In this document: positions 1-8,739 of the stretch, piece after piece
Numbering within the stretch: the stretch's first letter is position 1
Layout: each line of letters begins with the position of its first letter
Assembly: GCA_964411505.1 (NCBI GenBank)
Contig: CAYPLH010000001.1
Span: forward strand, 120,578 to 184,577
Direction: 5' to 3'
Source of the DNA: CAYPLH01 sp964411505
GTDB lineage: Bacteria; Bacillota; Clostridia; CAYPLH01; DUMO01
Length of the DNA: 64,000 nt
The notes under the pieces: generated by a model
Seen by the model: only the letters and a program-made list of their open reading frames with translations
What the model was told of the DNA's origin: nothing
The model's database searches: none
Translations under genes and position numbers: made by a program

Positions 1-537
1 TTATCTGTTATATTAATTAAAACCCGTAAAAAATACACGCGGCGTTGATTCATTAAAATCCACGCCTGTTTTTTCACTAGTTTCATACGTTATAGCGTTT
101 CCTGTAAAGTAACGCGTGGATTTTTTTATACTATGTAGGGTCGAAAACTTTGTACACTTTCATGAACACGGGCCATAGTGCAATATCGCGTTTTTTCAAA
201 AGTGCTCTATAAAAAGCCTTATTCTAGAGAGGTCAAAAGTCACTTGCCTACCTTTTTTTCAGTTCTACCACCCGTTTTAGATCAATATCGCGGCTTTCGT
301 CCAAAATTCGACCCGTTATAGTCTGATATGAAGGTCGTTTTTCAAATTTTCATACGTCATAGTGTTTTAGAAAGGTTTTTTCGTTTTCAAACGCAACTTG
401 CCTACCCTTCAACTTGCCTACCTTTTCCTGTACGCATGTACAGTAATTTTGCTTGTTTTCACTGACCAAACGTACAGTAAATAATTAATTCAAAATTGCA
501 TTTAATTCAAAAATAAATCCGACTTCGGAGAAATAAA
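1..537. other. Non-coding repeat-rich tract, candidate origin or early control region
   Basis: No credible open frame is present. Short repeats are visible: CAATATCGCG at 181-190 and 283-292; CTTGCCTACC at 243-252, 397-406 and 413-422; several variants of CATACGTTATAG / CATACGTCATAG; a perfect CTGTAC-GCAT-GTACAG palindrome at 428-443; and one copy of the CTGTAAAGT motif at 101-110. The next gene encodes a helicase resembling replication-origin-binding proteins. A replication origin or early promoter/operator region is an inference from this position and the repeats. Confidence 0.5.
428..443. promoter_or_regulatory. Palindromic operator-like site
   Basis: CTGTAC and GTACAG form perfect 6-base arms around a GCAT spacer. 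A half-site-like GTACAGTAAAT follows at about 472-482. The tandem CTTGCCTACC repeats lie directly upstream. This looks like a dimeric regulator site in the leader of the helicase gene, but no regulator can be assigned. Confidence 0.35.
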
Positions 538-2766
538 ATGTATCGTCTTTATGACATTAAACAGCCGTCGAGTTCTCGTTACTACGCAAGAGATTCTGTT
601 TTCTTTTTTCATAGAGAAACTGAGTCTCCATTGTCCAGATATATTTGTGCTCCTTATACTGACCCAGAGTTAATTTTTAAACCCGCCTTGAATTATATTT
701 CTACGCTACCTTCTGTTGGTAAAACAAAGTGGGCAATTGAAACTATTTTGAATAACTATTCTGAGAAGAAGTTAATTACTATTTTCTGTGCACCCACCAA
801 AAAACTTTTGCAGCAAGTATATAAAGACCTGATAAAAAAAGGTATGCCTCGTTCAAAGGTACATCTAATAATGTCTGCGGATACTCATTCTACGGAAGAG
901 TCTTCTATTTTATCTTTCAGCCTAAGCGAACAATTTACTCAAGAGATTAATGAATCTAAAGACTTGGGTTCTGTCTACCTTATTACACATAAACTTTATA
1001 TAGAGTCATCTGACATTTTTGAAGAAACTAAATCTCGCTGTATGCTTATTTTTGATGAAGCTAGCGAACTTAATATTTCTCAGTACAATTTGAAAGTAGA
1101 TAAAAATAATGAAGCCTTCATGAAGGACTACGTGTCCGGTGAACTATTTTTGAGAAAGCAAAAAGAAATAGGCTTCAAGCATCCCGTTCTAAAGCCTAAA
1201 GACATTCTTCCTTATATGCGACTTACTGCTAACAAAAAAATTCTAACTGAATACAGAGCAATGGGTGATACTCTTTTCAACTCTAATTTTTATGAGTTGT
1301 TGAAAAGGATGTGTGACTCTCGTTACTCTGTGTACATGATGGAGAATGGTTCCCAGTTTAATTTCTTTAACTTCGTTAGCCCTGAATACGCGTTTGATGG
1401 TTTCCACGAAGTATATTTGATGTCTGCTTTTTTTGAACACAGTGAGTTATTCCATATTCTGCAAAAGAACTATGAGTTAATAAACCAATCTCATTTGTTC
1501 AACCCGAAAAGAAAAAGTAAAGTAATCAAGCAGTATAAACGTCTTCAAATTCACAGTCTGTGTGAAGACAATAGTTATTTGTCTAAGCTACGTTTACTAG
1601 GTTCTCAAATTCTTGATCCGGAACTACCTGAAAGCTGCCGCGCAAAAATTATTAAAATTTTGGCACGGGGTTTTGATAAATACAGGAAAGCAGTAGAAAG
1701 TAATTCTACTAAAACGTATTCTGTTAATACGTTGTACAGATATTATATAAAAGAATTACACAACCGTGGTCGCACTCCGGGTTCAGGTAAAAAAGTAACT
1801 AAAAAAGTTCAAGCAAAAATTACTGCCGTAACAGGTATGCGTTTCGATGAACTTTTTTCTCCACCAATTATTCCTTATTTCAAACACGCAGAAGAATTAG
1901 TAAATAAGTTTAGAAAAACTAATTTAACTTCTTCAAATACAACTGATACTTTAATAGTCACTAACAACGTTACTAAAAGTACAGTTGCTAGTTATATCGA
2001 GTATAATTACCCAGATGTAAACTCGGGTATGGACTTTATGAGCGTTAAAAGTCATGGTATGAATAATTATTCACACATTCATATTATGATCTTCTTGGCT
2101 TCCCTTAATCCACAACCAAGGCTAGCTTCTTTTTTGACTGCTTTCATTCCTGAATTCGATTATCGTAAACAGTGGATTGCTGCGAACATCGCGCAGAGTG
2201 TTGCTCGTCTTTCTATTCGAGACATTAATTCCAAGGAACCTTGCCACTTAATAGTGTATTCCTCGAAAGTGGCTGACGTACTTATTGAATTACTGCTCCC
2301 TTATATTGGTTATGAAATAAAGTTAAAAAAATGCAATCATAACTATAAGTATACTACTTTTAATTCGTCCTTAAACTGTATAACTGAATATAGTGATGAT
2401 GAATTAAAAGAGATTTACTATGAGAAGAGCAAAAAGAAAAGAGACTACAAAGATAAAAAGCAAACTACGGACGAGGTATTCAGAACTCATGATGAATATA
2501 CTAAAGTAGTCAGTAATCTTAATTCTAATGCGAATAAAATACGACGTTTGAAAAAATTAATTACCAAAGAACAGACTAATGTTAAATTGCAAAAAGACCT
2601 AGACGTATTAACTCAGTTAAATGCCGAGTTAGCCCTAGAGAAAATAAAGTGCAAGATAAAAATTGCCTACGAAGAGGGCTACGATTATCAACCACAGTTA
2701 CGCTTCATTAAATCTATTAAAGAAAGCGACCCTAAATTCGCCAAAAAATATATTGGTACTAAATAA
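538..2766 (+). CDS. SF2 helicase, replication-origin-binding-protein-like
   Basis: 742 aa. A Walker A-like PSVGKTK lies at residues 58-64 and a DEAD/DEAH-type Walker B (LIFDEASE) near 171-177. A motif VI-like QSVARLSIRD sits near 551-560, which together are the skeleton of a superfamily 2 helicase. The layout (short N-terminal arm, motor, basic coiled-coil C-terminus from about 620) resembles phage and herpesvirus UL9-type origin-binding helicases. It would act in the cytoplasm to open or remodel origin DNA. The start follows GGAG nine bases upstream, and the gene sits next to a repeat-rich non-coding tract. The helicase fold is well supported; the origin-binding role is inferred from family resemblance and position. 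Confidence 0.65.
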   Translation: MYRLYDIKQPSSSRYYARDSVFFFHRETESPLSRYICAPYTDPELIFKPALNYISTLPSVGKTKWAIETILNNYSEKKLITIFCAPTKKLLQQVYKDLIKKGMPRSKVHLIMSADTHSTEESSILSFSLSEQFTQEINESKDLGSVYLITHKLYIESSDIFEETKSRCMLIFDEASELNISQYNLKVDKNNEAFMKDYVSGELFLRKQKEIGFKHPVLKPKDILPYMRLTANKKILTEYRAMGDTLFNSNFYELLKRMCDSRYSVYMMENGSQFNFFNFVSPEYAFDGFHEVYLMSAFFEHSELFHILQKNYELINQSHLFNPKRKSKVIKQYKRLQIHSLCEDNSYLSKLRLLGSQILDPELPESCRAKIIKILARGFDKYRKAVESNSTKTYSVNTLYRYYIKELHNRGRTPGSGKKVTKKVQAKITAVTGMRFDELFSPPIIPYFKHAEELVNKFRKTNLTSSNTTDTLIVTNNVTKSTVASYIEYNYPDVNSGMDFMSVKSHGMNNYSHIHIMIFLASLNPQPRLASFLTAFIPEFDYRKQWIAANIAQSVARLSIRDINSKEPCHLIVYSSKVADVLIELLLPYIGYEIKLKKCNHNYKYTTFNSSLNCITEYSDDELKEIYYEKSKKKRDYKDKKQTTDEVFRTHDEYTKVVSNLNSNANKIRRLKKLITKEQTNVKLQKDLDVLTQLNAELALEKIKCKIKIAYEEGYDYQPQLRFIKSIKESDPKFAKKYIGTK

Positions 2767-2767
2767 C

Positions 2768-2777
2768 CTGTAAAGTG
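2768..2777 (+). promoter_or_regulatory. CTGTAAAGTG motif upstream of 2804 gene
   Basis: Exact copy of the decamer repeated in intergenic DNA throughout the window. It starts 36 bases before the start codon and 26 bases separate the two. No consensus -35 box is present, so if it is a promoter it probably needs a phage factor. Confidence 0.45.
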
Positions 2778-2803
2778 TACTTAATCCAAAGGAGGTAAAT
2801 AAA

Positions 2804-3367
2804 ATGTCAGAAGTGCTTGATCTTGGCCCCAAAAATTTACATAAAGAAGTATTCTTTTATTTGTACGATGTAATGTTTCCTGCGAACTACCCTAATTTCA
2901 AAACGCCTTCTCATACCTTTGTTCCAACGGAAGCTGAATTAAGTGCTAAACTTGAGCGCCGGGAAGATACACGTAACTTACAGCACTTCGTTGTATTTCG
3001 GTTTCCAGAACCTTCCGAAGGTGAAGACGCTACTACCTTTCAATTTAAATATGACCCTAAAACAAGTCGTGTCTATATAGACAGGGAAGTATTTGAAGCT
3101 GCTCTTTTTAACCATCTTCTTCACACAAGCCAACGTGAGAATGAAACACCAAATAAAAAGCTAAGTATACTGCACGACTTCTTGCAGGATTGTGTCAGAA
3201 CTGTGCACTTGTTTTTTACCCCAGAAATTCCTGTACGACACATACGGCTTAATTGTGTTATTTCAGATAAAGAATTTTCTGAATCACAGGTAAATGAAAA
3301 AGAAAATTCAAAGCCAGAAAATTCTACGGATAAACCAAAAGATTTATTTGGCTGGGAACAGGAATAA
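2804..3367 (+). CDS. Hypothetical protein, 187 aa
   Basis: Not recognised. A perfect AAAGGAGG Shine-Dalgarno sequence precedes the ATG and a CTGTAAAGTG motif lies just upstream, so strong independent expression is likely. The protein is soluble, without signal peptide or membrane segment. It has a mixed alpha/beta-looking body and a charged, low-complexity C-terminus rich in Glu, Asn, Ser and Lys (from about residue 158), probably a flexible tail. It sits between the origin-type helicase and a structured non-coding tract, so a replication accessory role is possible, but only from position. Confidence 0.6.
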   Translation: MSEVLDLGPKNLHKEVFFYLYDVMFPANYPNFKTPSHTFVPTEAELSAKLERREDTRNLQHFVVFRFPEPSEGEDATTFQFKYDPKTSRVYIDREVFEAALFNHLLHTSQRENETPNKKLSILHDFLQDCVRTVHLFFTPEIPVRHIRLNCVISDKEFSESQVNEKENSKPENSTDKPKDLFGWEQE

Positions 3368-3419
3368 TTGACTATCCTTTTATTGCCTGAATTAAGGGGT
3401 ATTTGGCACCCGGCCCAGA

Positions 3420-3460
3420 CCCCGGAAATTGGTCATTTTTTGACCAGTCAATTTCCGGGG
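3420..3460. repeat. Long inverted repeat (hairpin)
   Basis: CCCCGGAAATTG (3420-3431) pairs perfectly with CAATTTCCGGGG (3449-3460). Inside it GGTCA (3431-3435) pairs with TGACC (3441-3445) around a T-run, leaving a small bulge. No U-run follows the stem, so it does not look like a simple terminator; a cruciform or an RNA structure is possible. Confidence 0.7.
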
Positions 3461-3680
3461 TATTTCCGGGCATATTTAAAAAAGGATAAAAATACCCATT
3501 AATTCCCCGTAAATAAGGGGTATTGTATTTACTGGAAATGCCCTGTACTATTAAGGCTGGGGGTATTTCGGCCTGCCACCCGGACACCCTGTAAATAGAC
3601 CTACCGCTACCGGCTACCTTTATAGGCAACTATGGGAACGGACAATGGGCAGAATTACGCCCGGAGAAAAATACCCTAAC

Positions 3681-3690
3681 CTGTAAAGTG
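3681..3690 (+). promoter_or_regulatory. CTGTAAAGTG motif
   Basis: Copy of the repeated decamer inside the structured tract, 163 bases ahead of the AT-hook gene and upstream of the next copy at 3799-3808. Confidence 0.35.
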
Positions 3691-3798
3691 TAGTGCAAAT
3701 AATTAACCTAGATAAAATACCAGAGGATAATTTATGACCCCGTATTAAAATTTGAATTTCCCCAAGTACCGTTACCGTTAGTAGTCTTATTTTATAAA

Positions 3799-3808
3799 CT
3801 GTAAAGTT
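3799..3808 (+). promoter_or_regulatory. CTGTAAAGTT motif upstream of the AT-hook gene
   Basis: Copy of the repeated motif with T in place of the usual final G/A; 45 bases separate it from the ATG of the AT-hook protein at 3854. Confidence 0.4.
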
Positions 3809-3853
3809 CCTTGTGCTTAATCGCACTGTTTGCAAACAATGAGGATTTTAAAA

Positions 3854-4537
3854 ATGGCTTCAAAGAAAACCGCAAAGAAAAGCAGCAAGAAAGCAGAACC
3901 GGCTAAGAAGCGCGGTCGTCCGCCGAAAGCTGCCGCAGCGAAAAAAGCTGCCGCTAAAAAACCGGCAGCTAAAAAGCGTGGTCGTCCTGCTAAAGCAGAA
4001 AAGACTACGAAAGCTGCTAAAGCTACTACTGGTCGTCGCGGTCGTCCGCCGAAAGACGCTAAGAAAGTAGCAGAGAAAAAACCGGCTGCTCGCCGTGGTC
4101 GTCCGCCGAAAGAGCAAACAAAAACATCATCCAAAAAAGGTAGCACTGCCGTGGCAAAACAAAAGAAATCCAAAGAAGTATCTCTGAATGAATTGCTGGT
4201 AGCTATTCAGTCAATGCAGGAAAGTATTGATACGCTGGCCGCCGCTGTTGGTGGTGGTACTGCAAAGAAAGCACCGCCGAAAAAAGCTGCCGCTAAAAAA
4301 GCTGGTAAAAAAGCTGCTAGTGAAAGCGAAAGCGAAAGTGAAGAAGAATCAGAAAGTGAAAGCGAATCTGAATCTGGTTCTGAATCCGGTTCTGAGTCTG
4401 GTAGCGAAAGTGAAAGCGAAAGCGAATCCGGTTCTGAGTCTGGTAGCGAAAGCGAATCCGGTTCTGAGTCTGGTAGCGAAAGCGAAAGTGAAGAAGAATC
4501 AGAAAGCGAAAGCGAATCTGAATCTGAAATGGAATAA
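3854..4537 (+). CDS. AT-hook DNA-binding protein with acidic Ser/Glu tail
   Basis: About 227 aa. The N-terminal half carries four KRGRPP/RRGRPP-type AT-hook cores (RGRP) in a Lys/Ala-rich, histone H1-like background. A short amphipathic stretch (about residues 105-130) could be a helix or oligomerisation segment. The C-terminal third is almost pure Ser/Glu/Gly repeat (SESESGSESG-like). The ATG at 3854 is chosen over upstream TTG/ATG codons because GAGG lies 13 bases before it. The basic hooks should bind AT-rich minor groove, while the acidic tail may mimic DNA or bind partners. A nucleoid or host-transcription role is inference. Related hooks occur in three other proteins here. Confidence 0.75.
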   Translation: MASKKTAKKSSKKAEPAKKRGRPPKAAAAKKAAAKKPAAKKRGRPAKAEKTTKAAKATTGRRGRPPKDAKKVAEKKPAARRGRPPKEQTKTSSKKGSTAVAKQKKSKEVSLNELLVAIQSMQESIDTLAAAVGGGTAKKAPPKKAAAKKAGKKAASESESESEEESESESESESGSESGSESGSESESESESGSESGSESESGSESGSESESEEESESESESESEME

Positions 4538-4549
4538 ACAGAAGTAAGC

Positions 4550-4574
4550 AGAAAGGCGGAAATTCCGCCTTTCT
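4550..4574 (+). terminator. Hairpin after the AT-hook gene
   Basis: AGAAAGGCGGA and TCCGCCTTTCT form an 11-bp stem around AAT, directly after the stop codon. The following sequence is only moderately T-rich. Confidence 0.6.
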
Positions 4575-4616
4575 GTGTTTCTGTTGAAAATTCATAACAA
4601 TAATCGGGAGCACTAC

Positions 4617-4832
4617 ATGAAAACCAAAAATCTTTACAGCCTCGAAAAAAAGAAAACAAAAAAACCTGTAATTATTTTGCGTTCTCAAGTTTCGATGCAA
4701 GCTAACCTCGAAACTGCAAAACGTCTTTTCGGCGATTCTAATGACTATACTATTGCGCATAGTTCACAGCGCCGTCGTCGTTTTGCAAAAAGTCAGCGTG
4801 GTTATTTTCTTACGCTGGTCCCCGTTTGTTGA
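4617..4832 (+). CDS. Small basic hypothetical protein, 71 aa
   Basis: Not recognised. The ATG at 4617 follows GGGAG at normal spacing; the frame extends upstream but without a better start. The protein is strongly basic (Lys-rich N-terminus, a QRRRR cluster near residues 48-52), which suggests nucleic-acid binding. It is flanked on both sides by hairpin terminators, so it is probably transcribed as a single-gene unit or by read-through. Confidence 0.55.
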   Translation: MKTKNLYSLEKKKTKKPVIILRSQVSMQANLETAKRLFGDSNDYTIAHSSQRRRRFAKSQRGYFLTLVPVC

Positions 4833-4844
4833 AAACCTTGATAC

Positions 4845-4873
4845 GGCTTGTGCGCTTGTTTTAGGCACAAGCC
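4845..4873 (+). terminator. Hairpin terminator candidate
   Basis: GGCTTGTGC (4845-4853) pairs with GCACAAGCC (4865-4873) around an 11-base loop. The downstream tract is weakly T-rich (ATATTTGTG). Confidence 0.5.
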
Positions 4874-4901
4874 ATATTTGTGTTTATGCAGGTAACTAAT
4901 T

Positions 4902-5294
4902 ATGGCAACTGAAAAATCTAAAACGTCTAAGTCGTCAACCGCTTCCAAAAAAAGAAGCAAAGATGAAAAGCTTCCTGAAGTAGATAACCGGCACAAAATT
5001 TTTCTGTATTCTACGGACTGCCTCAATTGTTATTCCTTGTGCAGTCATGCAGATGCAAAAGCTTATACGAAGTGTCACTTTTCAAAAGGCAATGAATACT
5101 GCCCTGCAAAACAAGTTTCAATTCGTATTGGCGGCGACTATAAAAGTATCGCCACCAAAATTGTCGAGTCTATGCGCAAGAATGACTTGGCTTCTGTAAC
5201 TCGTAAAATGAACAGGCTGAAAAGAAAAGAACCCCAAGAACAGAAAGAAATTCTGCGCTTGGTTAATGAAATGCTCAATGAGAATTCAGACTAA
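4902..5294 (+). CDS. Cys-rich hypothetical protein, 130 aa
   Basis: Not recognised as a family. After a Lys/Ser-rich N-terminus it has a cluster CLNCYSLC...KC...YC (about residues 40-67) with further Cys and His, suggesting one or two metal (zinc) sites. A helical, charged C-terminal half follows. The ATG follows GCAGGTAACTAATT, a modest ribosome site. A DNA-binding or protein-interaction role is possible. Confidence 0.55.
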   Translation: MATEKSKTSKSSTASKKRSKDEKLPEVDNRHKIFLYSTDCLNCYSLCSHADAKAYTKCHFSKGNEYCPAKQVSIRIGGDYKSIATKIVESMRKNDLASVTRKMNRLKRKEPQEQKEILRLVNEMLNENSD

Positions 5295-5315
5295 ATTAAG
5301 TCGTAGGTTGTTGCC

Positions 5316-6824
5316 ATGACAATTAAAGAAACTTCGTATTCCAAGTTCAAACAAAATGGGAAATGGGATAAAGAATCTCTTTTACGGGCTTTCAGATTTG
5401 TACATGGCAACACTTACGATTATTCCAAGGTAATTTTTTCTGGTGTACGCATACCTGTTACAGTCACATGCCCTCGTCACGGTAACTGGGACATAACTCC
5501 GGATAATCATTTACGGGGCAAAGGGTGCAAACAGTGTGCAGCAGAAAACAGAACCAAAATGTCTACAAAGGAATTCGTTAAAAAATGTAGAGAAATCCAC
5601 GGGGACAACTACGACTATTCTTTAATTCAATACAAAGGACCAAAAGAAAAAATTACTGTGATTTGTCCAGAACACGGTAACTGGGAAACTTTACCTATAA
5701 ATTTTTACTGGCACAAAAAAGGTTGTAAGGAATGTGGGTACTCAAATAGTAGCACTAAGCAACTAAAGTCTTTAGCTCAAGCTATAAGTGAAGCCAACAG
5801 AATTCATAAAAACGCATACGATTACTCACTGTCTGAGTATCTTGGGTGTAAAACAATAACGAAAGCTGTATGCAAGAAAACTGGGAAGACTTTCTACTTT
5901 ACTTGGGACCATCATATAAACCAACGTACTTCTTGTCCTTGCTGTAACATTATCAAGAACAACAAACTTGAAAAGAAAGTTTATAAATTCTTGAAAAGAT
6001 TTAATCTTAAAGTCAAACAAAATGTTAGAGGCTTATTAGATGAACCTCGACTAGAAATTGATTTGTATTTGCCAAAACAGAAACTAGGTATAGAACTTCA
6101 TGGTGAATACTGGCATTCTACAAAGATAAGTAGTAAAAATAAGTATAAACCACGCGCCAAGTTTGAAGCCTGCCAAGACAAAGGTATTTTTTTATTTCAA
6201 TTCTGGCGGCACGAAGTAATAAATAGACCTAACGCTGTGTTCTCTTTACTTCAATCCAAGTTGCAGTTGAATGTAAAAAAAGTAGGCGCTAGGAACTGTG
6301 AAGTAAAAAAAGTAGAAACGAGTAAAGCCCAAAAATTCTTAGATAATTATCATTTAGTTGGAAGAGACGCAGGAACGTCTGTTTACTACGGACTTTATTA
6401 TAAAGGCAAATTGATTTCTCTCATGTCTTTTTCCAAACGGTTTTCTTCAGAGTGGGAACTAACTCGGTTGTGTTCACGAAAAGGCTACTCAATACAAGGT
6501 GGGCCTAGTAAATTATTAAAAATGTTCGAGCGTGAATATACGCCAACTTCTATAAAGACTTACGCAGACTGTAGGTACACTACTGGTGCTGTGTACAAAG
6601 TTCTAGGTTTTAATGAGGTAAGAAGAAGCAAACCCTCTTACCTTTGGTCAAAAGCAGGTGTTGTTTACACGAAGTATCAAACAAGGCATAAAAATCTACC
6701 AAAAGTTTTAGGTTCAAAGTATGACAAACAAAAAAGCGAGTCTGAAAATATGAAACAAGCTGGTTATGTAAAAAGTTACGATGCTGGTCATATACTATTT
6801 AGGAGAGTGTGTAAAAATGACTAA
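5316..6824 (+). CDS. Vsr-like (EDxHD-type) homing endonuclease with zinc-ribbon repeats
   Basis: 502 aa. Residues about 15-75 and 80-140 are two related modules (HG-x-YDYS..., CP-x-HGNW, GC-x2-C), a DNA-binding zinc ribbon common in phage homing enzymes; a third degenerate copy follows. Residues about 225-330 carry a Vsr-like nuclease core (EIDLYLPKQKLGIELHGEYW, then FQFW). The C-terminal 160 residues match the extra domain often fused to such enzymes (FLDNYHLVG, GGPSKLLKMF). It is a free-standing mobile gene cutting phage DNA, perhaps in the adjacent topoisomerase gene, whose start codon it overlaps. Confidence 0.75.
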   Translation: MTIKETSYSKFKQNGKWDKESLLRAFRFVHGNTYDYSKVIFSGVRIPVTVTCPRHGNWDITPDNHLRGKGCKQCAAENRTKMSTKEFVKKCREIHGDNYDYSLIQYKGPKEKITVICPEHGNWETLPINFYWHKKGCKECGYSNSSTKQLKSLAQAISEANRIHKNAYDYSLSEYLGCKTITKAVCKKTGKTFYFTWDHHINQRTSCPCCNIIKNNKLEKKVYKFLKRFNLKVKQNVRGLLDEPRLEIDLYLPKQKLGIELHGEYWHSTKISSKNKYKPRAKFEACQDKGIFLFQFWRHEVINRPNAVFSLLQSKLQLNVKKVGARNCEVKKVETSKAQKFLDNYHLVGRDAGTSVYYGLYYKGKLISLMSFSKRFSSEWELTRLCSRKGYSIQGGPSKLLKMFEREYTPTSIKTYADCRYTTGAVYKVLGFNEVRRSKPSYLWSKAGVVYTKYQTRHKNLPKVLGSKYDKQKSESENMKQAGYVKSYDAGHILFRRVCKND

Positions 6825-8739
6825 GGTAAAAAGCAAAGATAATACAAAACCACGTAAAAATTATTCTGCAAAGGACGTAAGCTATTTTGCTAACGACATT
6901 GCAAAAATTCAAGCTAAACCTACTATGTATATTGGACCTTTGAATAAACAAGGTTTGTTTAACATAGTGCGCGAGGCGTTAGATAACTCGCTTGACGAAT
7001 CCCGTGCTGGTCGTAACCCATATATCGGTTTTGTTTTTGACTCGAAAAAACAGGAAGCCTTTATTATTGATGAAGGTGTTGGTATTCCTGTTGAAAAACA
7101 CCCCAAAGCAAAAATCTCTACACTCACTCACATTGTTACCGCTTTGCAGTCTTCCGGTAAAATTAAATCGGATGCGTATAAAAACTCTGGTGGTACTCAC
7201 GGTGTAGGTATTACTGCGGCAAACGCGCTGTGTTCCGAGTTTGAAGTGTGGACATTCCGTAAAAAAGAAGGTGGCTGGCATCATACCAAGTTTGTTGAAG
7301 GTAAAGAAAAATCGCCAGTTAAAAAAGTTAGTTCAAGTAAACTCCCGTTCAAAAGAAAATCGGGTACTATTGTTCGTATGGTTCCGAATTCTTCTTTCTT
7401 CAAGAAAGAGAAATTGGACGTTAACCAGATTCATCGTTGGGCTGAATTGTCCTCGTATCTTAACCGAGGAATTAAAATCGGCGTAAGTATTGATGGTTCA
7501 GAAGAAAAAATATATCACTCCAAAGAAGGTCTGCCTGAGTATGTAGACAAAAAGGTAAAAGAATTTGAGGCTGAATACTTCCACAAAAAAGTGTTTACGC
7601 TTTATTCCGATAACGTAGAAATTTCTATTGCGTTTACCGACGCTAACGGAGATAACATTGAGTACTACACCAATTCAATTGCAAACATTGAAGGTGGTGA
7701 GCACCAGAAAGCTTGCGTAAAAGCTTTTAAGGAAGCCATTAAAACGTATGGCAATTCACGGATGAAATATTCCGACAAAGATTTGTTTGATGGTATCGTA
7801 GGTATTCTGAACTACAATATTCAGGAACCTGAATTCGATTCGCAAACAAAAGAAAAGCTTGTTGATACGCGTGTTGCTCAAGCTTGTTATGATACGTTGT
7901 ATGAAGCGTTCCGTGAATTCTTTATGCAGAATCGTTCTTTCACTAAAAACTGGTTGAAGCGCGCAACTGAAATTCACCAGCGCCACCAAGGTTTGTTGAA
8001 AGACAAAAAACTTGCCGCCGGTATTAAAAATCAAAAAGCAGTACTCAGTAAAAAACTTGCTGACGTTACTGGCAAGATTGCCCCTGAACACTGTGAACTG
8101 TATTTGGTGGAAGGTGATTCTGCTGGTGGTTCTGCTAAGAAAGCCCGCGACATCCATAGACAAGCTGTTTTTCCGTTGAAAGGTAAACCGCTTAACGTAA
8201 TGGATGCACAACCGGAAAAGATTATTAACAACGTAGAAGTGCAAACAATCCTTGCCGCTATTGGTGTTGATTTATCTTTGGAAGTTCCGACAAGTAATAT
8301 GCCTTACGGTAAAATCATTATCATGGCTGACGCAGACGTTGATGGAAAACACATTAACACTCTGCTGCAAACTGTGTTTTATAAGTTTGCGCCGGAATTG
8401 ATTGAACAAGGGCGTATTTTTGTTTTGCGTGGTCCAGAATATTTGGCGCGATACAAAGGCAAGACTGTTTTCGGTTCAAGTAAAAAGTCTGTGCTGAAAA
8501 AACTTGGTCTGAAATCAGAAGATAAAAAGCGCGCTGAAATTCGCCACATTAAAGGATGGGGTGAAATGAACCCAGAAGACTTGGCTATTGCTGGTATGGA
8601 ATCAACGCGTACTTTGTATCAGTTGCAGCCAATGGGTAAAAAAGAAATAAGTAACTTTGAAGCCCTTATGGGTAAAAAGCCTGCTTATCGTAAAAAGCTT
8701 TTAGGTGTATCAACCGGAGACACTGAAAATGTCGAGTAA
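6817..8739 (+). CDS. Type II DNA topoisomerase, ATPase/Toprim subunit (GyrB/ParE, T4 gp39+gp60 type)
   Basis: About 640 aa. GHKL ATPase motifs: EALDNSLDE near residue 53, DEGVGIP near 85, GGTHGVG near 125. Toprim motifs: EGDSAGGSA near 431 and DADVDGKH near 505. It binds and hydrolyses ATP and supplies the metal-binding half of the cleavage centre; with the next gene it would form an A2B2 topoisomerase relieving replication strain. The frame is open from 6781, but the ATG at 6817, preceded by AGGAG, is the likely start and overlaps the endonuclease stop. Unlike T4, the ATPase and Toprim parts are in one chain. Confidence 0.9.
   Translation: MTKVKSKDNTKPRKNYSAKDVSYFANDIAKIQAKPTMYIGPLNKQGLFNIVREALDNSLDESRAGRNPYIGFVFDSKKQEAFIIDEGVGIPVEKHPKAKISTLTHIVTALQSSGKIKSDAYKNSGGTHGVGITAANALCSEFEVWTFRKKEGGWHHTKFVEGKEKSPVKKVSSSKLPFKRKSGTIVRMVPNSSFFKKEKLDVNQIHRWAELSSYLNRGIKIGVSIDGSEEKIYHSKEGLPEYVDKKVKEFEAEYFHKKVFTLYSDNVEISIAFTDANGDNIEYYTNSIANIEGGEHQKACVKAFKEAIKTYGNSRMKYSDKDLFDGIVGILNYNIQEPEFDSQTKEKLVDTRVAQACYDTLYEAFREFFMQNRSFTKNWLKRATEIHQRHQGLLKDKKLAAGIKNQKAVLSKKLADVTGKIAPEHCELYLVEGDSAGGSAKKARDIHRQAVFPLKGKPLNVMDAQPEKIINNVEVQTILAAIGVDLSLEVPTSNMPYGKIIIMADADVDGKHINTLLQTVFYKFAPELIEQGRIFVLRGPEYLARYKGKTVFGSSKKSVLKKLGLKSEDKKRAEIRHIKGWGEMNPEDLAIAGMESTRTLYQLQPMGKKEISNFEALMGKKPAYRKKLLGVSTGDTENVE

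Larger units (their letters stand above)
3368..3853. other. Structured non-coding tract with GGGGTATT repeats
   Basis: No convincing gene. GGGGTATT occurs at 3396-3403, 3457-3464, 3517-3524 and 3560-3567, with the opposite orientation (AATACCC) at 3491-3497 and 3670-3676. There is a long hairpin at 3420-3460, a run of ACCG/CTACC repeats around 3600-3620 and 3765-3782, and two CTGTAAAGT motifs. ACCCCGTATT at 3737-3746 recurs at 53271-53280. Local GC is higher than in neighbouring genes. Iteron-like repeats plus hairpins suggest an origin or recombination site; this is inference. Confidence 0.45.

Noticed and set aside
3372..3629. Minus-strand frame of 85 codons in the structured tract
   Set aside because: It begins at TTG with no ribosome site, runs through the repeats and hairpin, and shows no protein-like pattern.
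4317..4547. CRISPR-like or tandem DNA repeat
   Set aside because: The periodicity comes from Ser/Glu/Gly codon repeats in the protein; there are no spacers.
4207..4659. Minus-strand Ser/Leu/Asp-rich frame
   Set aside because: Produced by the complement of the Ser/Glu repeat codons of the AT-hook gene.
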